From the NCBI GenBank assembly GCA_002282445.1, contig NCJK01000001.1:186001-250000 (forward strand): a DNA stretch of 64,000 nucleotides, given 5' to 3'. A program made the position numbers and the translations under genes. This DNA comes from Burkholderiales bacterium 39-55-53. GTDB lineage: Bacteria > Pseudomonadota > Gammaproteobacteria > Burkholderiales > Burkholderiaceae_C. The notes beneath the pieces were generated by a model. The model searched no databases, had not been told where the DNA came from, and saw only the letters and a list, made by a program, of their open reading frames with translations. Each line of letters opens with the position of its first letter. Within the stretch, counting starts at the first letter, position 1. Of this stretch, positions 59,052-64,000 are shown piece after piece.

Positions 59052-61351
59052 CAGAAAGAAGTCCCAATTTGGAATTGCAATTGTTGGATTCTATCGCCTG
59101 GGAAGGAACGAATTGGGCGCGCCCAAGCAAAACGCAAAGGCCCCATCGGCGAGACCCAACTCAAACCGACGCCAAATGAACTACGCAATTGGTTAGCTTC
59201 AATTTTTTGGAACTCGCCAAAGACGTTGCCCATGTCGTAGAAACCGTACAAGCGCAGTGTGCGATCGTTTCCTGCGCCTGGAAAAGGCATTAAGAACTCA
59301 GTATTCAGAGTTAATTTCTTCGCACCGCCAATCACTGGCCCAGTGATGTCGCGCGGCCCCAAGGTTCCCTGCTCAAAACCTCGAACTGAGCCTAAACCAC
59401 CAGAGTAGTAGTTCTTATAAAAAGGCAATGTTTGCCCATTCAAACCTTTACCAAGCCCTAAGTCGGCATTGAATGCAAATGTGTATTGCTTAGTAATTGG
59501 GAAGTATTGCTGATATTGACCGCTGATTTTTGCATAACGAGCATCCCCCATCGCACCCACTTCTGAGTTCAATCGAATGAATTTGCCCTTATTCGGATTC
59601 AAGTAACTGTCGCGACTGTCCCTCGCCCACCCAGCCGTTAACGGCACATTCTGAGCGATACAACCAAACTGTCGGCATAACTCAGCGTGAACGCCCAACA
59701 TATTTGTACCAGGCACCAACTCAGTTCGCTCGGCAGCAGAGCCTACAAAAATGCGATCCAACTCGCTAAATGGAATACCAAAGCGTAATCCCAAACCCGA
59801 CGTTACCAAACGGTAATTACCGCCTTGTTCTACATAAGGCTTGCTAGAGCGGTGGTAAAACTCAAACGTACGAGAAACGCCATCATCTGTGAAATAAGGA
59901 TCTGTCGTATTTAGGATGTAATACTGATTAAACTTGCTTGTACTAACCTGAAGACCTAGGTTATGTCCTGAGCCAAATACGTTGTCTTGCTGAATGCCAA
60001 ATGACAACGTTACCTTTTCAGCACTCGAGAAACCAGCGCCTAAGGTCAACATGCCCGTTGGTTTTTCAACCACATTCACATTCAAATCTACTTGGTCTTG
60101 TGTCGAGGGTACCTCTTGGGTGTCAATATCTACATCCTTGAAATAGCCTAAACGATTCACACGGTCACGTGAAAGACGAATCTTTTCACCGTCATACCAA
60201 GACGATTCGGTTTGGCGGAACTCACGGCGAACAATCTGGTCACGCGTTCTGTTGTTACCCACAATGTTGATACGACGCACATAAGCTCGACGAGAAGGAT
60301 CGGCGACCAAAACTAATTTCACACGATTGGTCGAACGATCAATCTCTGGACGAACATCGGTACGCGCAAAAGCAAAACCAAAGTTACCAAAATATTCATT
60401 AAAGGCCTTGGTAGTTCGCGTCACTTCATCCGCGTTGTAGGCCTTACCTGCTTGAATTTCAATTAGGGATTTGAACTCATCGTCTTTCCCTAAGAAGTAG
60501 CCTTCCATTGCCACTTCAGAGACGACGAAACGATCACCCTCAGTGACGTTGATGGTGATGCTGATGTCCTGCTTATTCGGAGAAATCGCGACTTGCGTCG
60601 AGTCAATACGAAACTCTAAGAAACCACGAGCCAAATACCAAGCTCGCAGGGTTTCTAAGTCGGCATTGAGCTTGGTGCGTGAATAACGGTCTGACTTGGT
60701 GTACCAGCTCAGCCAGTTACCCGTGCCTTGATCGAACTGGTCCAACAATTTGGATTCGTCAAAGGCTTTGGCACCCACCACACGCATCTCTTTGATTTTG
60801 GCCAAGTCACCTTCGACCACCGTGAACGACAAGTTCACACGGTTACGTTCAGCTGGCGTGATCGTGGTGATGATTTCCGCGCCATACAAACTACGGTTGA
60901 CATACTGACGCTTGAGCTCTTGCTCGGCTCGGTCGGCCAGCGCTTTGTCAAACGGACGACCTTCAGCCAAACCAATGTCTTTCAGCGCTTTTTTCAGCGT
61001 ATCTTTGTCAAATTCTTTGGTGCCAATAAATTCAACCGCTGCGATGTTGGGGCGTTCTTCGACAATCAGCACCAAGACATCGCCATTCACCTCAATACGC
61101 ACATCTTTGAAAAGGCCCAAGGCAAACAAACTGCGGATGGCAGCAGCGCCTTTTTCTGCGGTGTAGTCATCTCCCACGCGAAATGGGATGGATGCAAATA
61201 CGGTACCCGGCTCCACACGTTGCAAACCTTCAACACGAATATCACGCACATTGAAAGGATCAGCCGCCAGAGCATGAAAGGCGATCACCGAACCAGCAAT
61301 GAATGCAGCAGAGCGAGCCAGTGTGGTGCGACGAAATTGTGAAAGTTGCAT
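59051..61351 (-). CDS. bamA: Outer membrane protein assembly factor BamA
   Basis: Omp85 family barrel that inserts outer membrane proteins; it partners with BamC, encoded at 23465-24565. The precursor is 766 residues: a signal peptide (MQLSQFRRTTLARSAAFIAG to ALA), five POTRA domains (from FNVRDIRVEGLQRVEPGT) and a C-terminal 16-strand barrel. The barrel has the loop 6 motif VRGFEQGTLGPRD and ends in a terminal phenylalanine (QLQFQIGTSF). The ATG at 61351 is the first giving a proper signal peptide. Codon usage reads less biased and more AT-rich than flanking lpx genes, perhaps from divergent loop evolution. Confidence 0.96.
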   Translation of the reverse strand: MQLSQFRRTTLARSAAFIAGSVIAFHALAADPFNVRDIRVEGLQRVEPGTVFASIPFRVGDDYTAEKGAAAIRSLFALGLFKDVRIEVNGDVLVLIVEERPNIAAVEFIGTKEFDKDTLKKALKDIGLAEGRPFDKALADRAEQELKRQYVNRSLYGAEIITTITPAERNRVNLSFTVVEGDLAKIKEMRVVGAKAFDESKLLDQFDQGTGNWLSWYTKSDRYSRTKLNADLETLRAWYLARGFLEFRIDSTQVAISPNKQDISITINVTEGDRFVVSEVAMEGYFLGKDDEFKSLIEIQAGKAYNADEVTRTTKAFNEYFGNFGFAFARTDVRPEIDRSTNRVKLVLVADPSRRAYVRRINIVGNNRTRDQIVRREFRQTESSWYDGEKIRLSRDRVNRLGYFKDVDIDTQEVPSTQDQVDLNVNVVEKPTGMLTLGAGFSSAEKVTLSFGIQQDNVFGSGHNLGLQVSTSKFNQYYILNTTDPYFTDDGVSRTFEFYHRSSKPYVEQGGNYRLVTSGLGLRFGIPFSELDRIFVGSAAERTELVPGTNMLGVHAELCRQFGCIAQNVPLTAGWARDSRDSYLNPNKGKFIRLNSEVGAMGDARYAKISGQYQQYFPITKQYTFAFNADLGLGKGLNGQTLPFYKNYYSGGLGSVRGFEQGTLGPRDITGPVIGGAKKLTLNTEFLMPFPGAGNDRTLRLYGFYDMGNVFGEFQKIEANQLRSSFGVGLSWVSPMGPLRFAWARPIRSFPGDRIQQLQFQIGTSF

Positions 61352-61374
61352 GTTTATAGGGTGTTTCGAAGAAC

Positions 61375-62745
61375 TTAAGGTAGCCAACCAAGGCGAACCA
61401 CGTCGTTAAAAAGAGAAAAAACCATCAGTGCCACAAGTGCCGCCAAACCCACACGCTGCATGGTGTCTAGCCATTCGGGCGAGGGAGGACGCCCTGTTAA
61501 GGCTTCATAAAGATAATACAACAGGTGCCCACCGTCGAGCACTGGCAAAGGCAGCAGGTTAAACACGCCAAGACTGACACTCAATAAAGCCAAATAGCTC
61601 AAATAAGCACCGATCCCAAGGCTTGCTGAACGACCAGCGTAATCGGCCATGGTGAGCGGGCCACTCAAGTTATCGAAAGACGCATTACCCGTCAATAATC
61701 TTCCCAACATATCAAGCGTCATCACAATGACTTGCCATGTTTGACTCAAAGCCTTTTGTAACCCAGCAAAGAAGCCAGATTGCACCCAGACCTTGGCAGG
61801 CGGCTCCCCCACTTGAGCGCCAATGCGACCAATGAACTCAGATCCTTCTGCCAAACGTTCAGGCGTTACTGACAAAGTTAGTTGACGACCTTCACGCGAT
61901 ATGTCCCACAACTGTGTATTTGGCGCTTGTGTGTGGCCACTGCGTCGAACCATAGCTCTCAAAGAGGGGCCATCAGTTACCCATTGGCCGTCAAGGCGCA
62001 ACACTTCGTCACCACGTTGCAAACCTGCAACCTGTGCAGGTGAGCCAGTTTGCACATCGCCAAGCACTGCGCGACTCCATGCACCCGTGAATCCTCGTGC
62101 TTGCCACGCGTTGCTTTCTTTCGAGATGGCGTCATCAGGCAACGCTGGCAACTGCACCACATGCGGCGTTTGCTTGTCTTGCGCTTGCACTTCCAAATAC
62201 ACAGGAGATGCATCTTGCTGCAGCATCCACCAACGCAAGGCATCTAAAGAGGTGATGTCCTGCAAATCATTGGCATCGACACCTGCGCGCAAAACGGTGT
62301 CACCAGTTCTCAAGCCCGCAGCATCGGCCACCGAGCCAACAACAGGCGCGGCCAGTGTGGCCTGCGTCTCAAACTGCCCCACCCAAAACGTAGCAGCATA
62401 CAAACACACGGCGAGCAACAAATTAGCCAACGGTCCTGCGGACACAATGGCCGCTCTCGCCCACAAAGGCTGTCGGTTAAACGCCATGGGCAGATCTTGA
62501 GGTGTTACTTCGCCTTCACGCTCATCGAGCATCTTCACATAGCCGCCCAATGGGATCAGACTGATGCAAAACTCTGTGTCTTGTCCTGCATGGGGTTTGC
62601 GCGATTTCCAGCGTAGCAACGGTTTGCCAAAGCCAATCGAGAATGTGAGCACCTTCACACCACATGCCACCGCCACGCGATAGTGGCCCCACTCATGCGC
62701 GGTGATGAGCACACCGAGCGCAAGCAAAAAAGCCAACAGGGTCAT
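61375..62745 (-). CDS. rseP: RIP metalloprotease RseP
   Basis: Inner-membrane site-2 protease that completes RseA cleavage in the envelope stress response and removes signal peptides. The 456 residues start with the zinc site ITAHEWGHYRVAV (HExxH) in the first helix. Two central PDZ-like domains follow (VVGSVADAAGLRTGDTVLRA, GSPAQVAGLQRGDEVLRL). The C-terminal helices have NLLPLPVLDGGHLLYYL with the LDG zinc ligand. It lies between dxr and bamA, the conserved order. Confidence 0.96.
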   Translation of the reverse strand: MTLLAFLLALGVLITAHEWGHYRVAVACGVKVLTFSIGFGKPLLRWKSRKPHAGQDTEFCISLIPLGGYVKMLDEREGEVTPQDLPMAFNRQPLWARAAIVSAGPLANLLLAVCLYAATFWVGQFETQATLAAPVVGSVADAAGLRTGDTVLRAGVDANDLQDITSLDALRWWMLQQDASPVYLEVQAQDKQTPHVVQLPALPDDAISKESNAWQARGFTGAWSRAVLGDVQTGSPAQVAGLQRGDEVLRLDGQWVTDGPSLRAMVRRSGHTQAPNTQLWDISREGRQLTLSVTPERLAEGSEFIGRIGAQVGEPPAKVWVQSGFFAGLQKALSQTWQVIVMTLDMLGRLLTGNASFDNLSGPLTMADYAGRSASLGIGAYLSYLALLSVSLGVFNLLPLPVLDGGHLLYYLYEALTGRPPSPEWLDTMQRVGLAALVALMVFSLFNDVVRLGWLP

Positions 62746-62748
62746 GGT

Positions 62749-63942
62749 TTATTTAGCCAACAGACGCACAGCGTCTTGAGCCACTGCACGCGCTTGCGTA
62801 TCAAGTGCCAATAAATCGTCCAAGCTGTGCGGTGCAGCTGGTGACAGGTGCGCCATGCAGTTTTGATTCACCACATGGATTTGGTCAAAGCGAATGCGGC
62901 GGTCTAAAAATGCAGCCACTGCAATTTCGTTGGCCGCATTCAGCACCGCGGTTGTACCGCGTGGACCACGCAAAGCATCCCACGCCAATTGAAGACCTGC
63001 AAAACGTTCGGGGTGACCGTGATCATCCAAAGCTTCAAACGTCATGGCCGACAGCGCATGAAAATCCAAGGCTTGTGCGCCAGACGCCATACGCTCAGGC
63101 CAGCTCAAACCATAAGCAATGGGCACGCGCATGTCGGGCGTGCCCAACTGAGCCACCACCGACATATCGCGGTACTGCACCATCGAGTGGATGATGCTTT
63201 GGGGGTGAATCACCACCTCCAAGCGCTCAGGTGAAAGACCAAACAAATAACGCGCCTCAATCACCTCGAGCGCTTTGTTCATCATGGTGGCGGAGTCCAC
63301 CGAAATTTTGCGCCCCATCACCCAATTGGGGTGCGCACAGGCTTGCTCAGGCGTCACATCTTTCAACGTGGCCAAGTCGCGTGTGCGAAACGGCCCACCC
63401 GATGCTGTGAGGATGATTTTTTGCACGCGCGCATCCCAAGTCGATGGATCTTCTGGCAGCGACTGAAAAATGGCTGAGTGTTCGCTGTCAATAGGCAGCA
63501 GTGTGGCACCGCCTTGTTTGACGGCATCTAAAAATACTTCAGCGCCAACCACCAAGGCTTCTTTATTCGCCAGCAACAAACGTTTGCCAGCGCGCGCTGC
63601 AGCCAAGCAAGGTGACAAACCAGCAGCGCCCACGATGGCTGCCATCACAGCTTCGACCTCGGGGTGAGCAGAAATCTCATCCAAAGCCTCAGGGCCACTG
63701 AGCACTTCAGTGGCCAAGCCTTCTGCTTGAACTTTGTCTTTGAGTAGTTGTGCAGCAGCGGCCTGCACCATCACGGCGAAGCGCGGTTTGAACTGCGCAC
63801 ATTGGCGCAGCATCAAATCCACTTGCGTGGCGCCAGAAAGCGCGAAGACTTGAAAACGATCAGGGTGACGTGCAATCACGTCTAAGGTGTTGGTGCCAAT
63901 TGAGCCCGTCGAGCCCAGTATCGTGATGCGTTGTGGCTGCAT
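62749..63942 (-). CDS. dxr: 1-deoxy-D-xylulose-5-phosphate reductoisomerase
   Basis: NADPH-dependent enzyme of the MEP isoprenoid pathway, the target of fosmidomycin. About 397 residues. Visible are the Rossmann motif ITILGSTGSIGTNTLDV at the N-terminus, LLLANKEALVVGAEVF, the metal site PIDSEHSAIFQSL, ILTASGGPFRT, the loop HPNWVMGRKISVDSATMMNK and the C-terminal AANEIAVAAFLD. I chose the ATG at 63942 (MQPQRITIL); an ATG at 63948 or a TTG at 63963 overlapping the upstream stop are alternatives. Confidence 0.95.
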   Translation of the reverse strand: MQPQRITILGSTGSIGTNTLDVIARHPDRFQVFALSGATQVDLMLRQCAQFKPRFAVMVQAAAAQLLKDKVQAEGLATEVLSGPEALDEISAHPEVEAVMAAIVGAAGLSPCLAAARAGKRLLLANKEALVVGAEVFLDAVKQGGATLLPIDSEHSAIFQSLPEDPSTWDARVQKIILTASGGPFRTRDLATLKDVTPEQACAHPNWVMGRKISVDSATMMNKALEVIEARYLFGLSPERLEVVIHPQSIIHSMVQYRDMSVVAQLGTPDMRVPIAYGLSWPERMASGAQALDFHALSAMTFEALDDHGHPERFAGLQLAWDALRGPRGTTAVLNAANEIAVAAFLDRRIRFDQIHVVNQNCMAHLSPAAPHSLDDLLALDTQARAVAQDAVRLLAK

Positions 63943-63959
63943 GCCCATGTGTGTATTTG

Positions 63960-64000
63960 TCAAACCGATTGCGCCAACATCATGGCCAATGGCAGGGCTG
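63960..64000 (-). CDS. 3' end of a gene, probably cdsA (partial)
   Basis: The last 12 codons of a minus-strand reading frame (ALPLAMMLAQSV then stop) run off the right edge. The hydrophobic end and the position immediately before dxr fit phosphatidate cytidylyltransferase, which normally precedes dxr in this cluster. Identity rests on gene order only. Confidence 0.4.
   Translation of the reverse strand, partial: ALPLAMMLAQSV

Overview
The window is chromosomal DNA from a betaproteobacterium of the order Burkholderiales, most likely family Comamonadaceae and perhaps a freshwater Limnohabitans-like organism. That placement is my inference. It rests on protein character and on characteristic gene orders: dxr-rseP-bamA-skp-lpxD-fabZ-lpxA-lpxB-rnhB, rlmE-ftsH-folP-glmM, carA-carB-greA, pyrG-kdsA-eno-ftsB and dapA-bamC. 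Lipid A genes and the BAM machinery show a Gram-negative envelope. A phasin gene implies polyhydroxyalkanoate granules. The DNA is moderately GC-rich and densely packed. No stretch above about 180 bases lacks a gene, and I saw no rRNA, tRNA, insertion sequence, prophage or CRISPR array.

Left part (1-16 kb): a truncated FixL/DctS-type sensor kinase with its FixJ-type regulator, folD, a long perfect inverted repeat, oligopeptidase A (prlC), a GIY-YIG-like small gene, an SDR gene translationally linked to rpiA, pyrD, an NlpC/P60 lipoprotein, a phasin with a candidate PhaR operator, a secreted single-HKD nuclease-like protein, an MFS transporter and a DEDDh exonuclease. A three-gene group follows, in which two related small exported proteins flank a MAPEG protein. 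Then come an amidase, a DCC-family protein and a small Cys4 protein.

Centre (16-39 kb): parE-parC (topoisomerase IV) with a LexA-like box in front; a second MFS transporter, a 47-residue membrane protein and a methyltransferase; dapA, bamC and an MBL hydrolase; a tiny Ala-rich lipoprotein with palindromes in its leader; divergent roxA-like and slyD; dut and coaBC; the pyrG-kdsA-eno-ftsB run ending in overlapping pnuC and NadR-type kinase genes (NAD precursor uptake and trapping); hslO with a gamma-carbonic anhydrase; a ferritin-like DUF455 protein; xerD; an AEC transporter; rpmE2.

Right part (39-64 kb): a GT-C-like membrane protein, a MATE exporter and an ArsC-like protein. Next come glmM-folP-ftsH-rlmE on the minus strand, divergent yhbY, then DUF4149-greA-carB-carA. 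The window ends with the envelope biogenesis cluster on the minus strand: TrmH-family methylase, rnhB, lpxB, lpxA, fabZ, lpxD, skp, bamA, rseP, dxr and the last codons of a gene that is probably cdsA.

Most of the window is core metabolism and envelope biogenesis. I did not find a convincing undescribed multi-gene system. The points most worth a second look are non-coding or small: the 24-bp perfect inverted repeat after folD, the paired YFC-type proteins around the MAPEG gene, the LexA-like box before parEC, the self-symmetrical promoter between the gamma-carbonic anhydrase and DUF455 genes, and the Cys/His tail on the NadR-type kinase.
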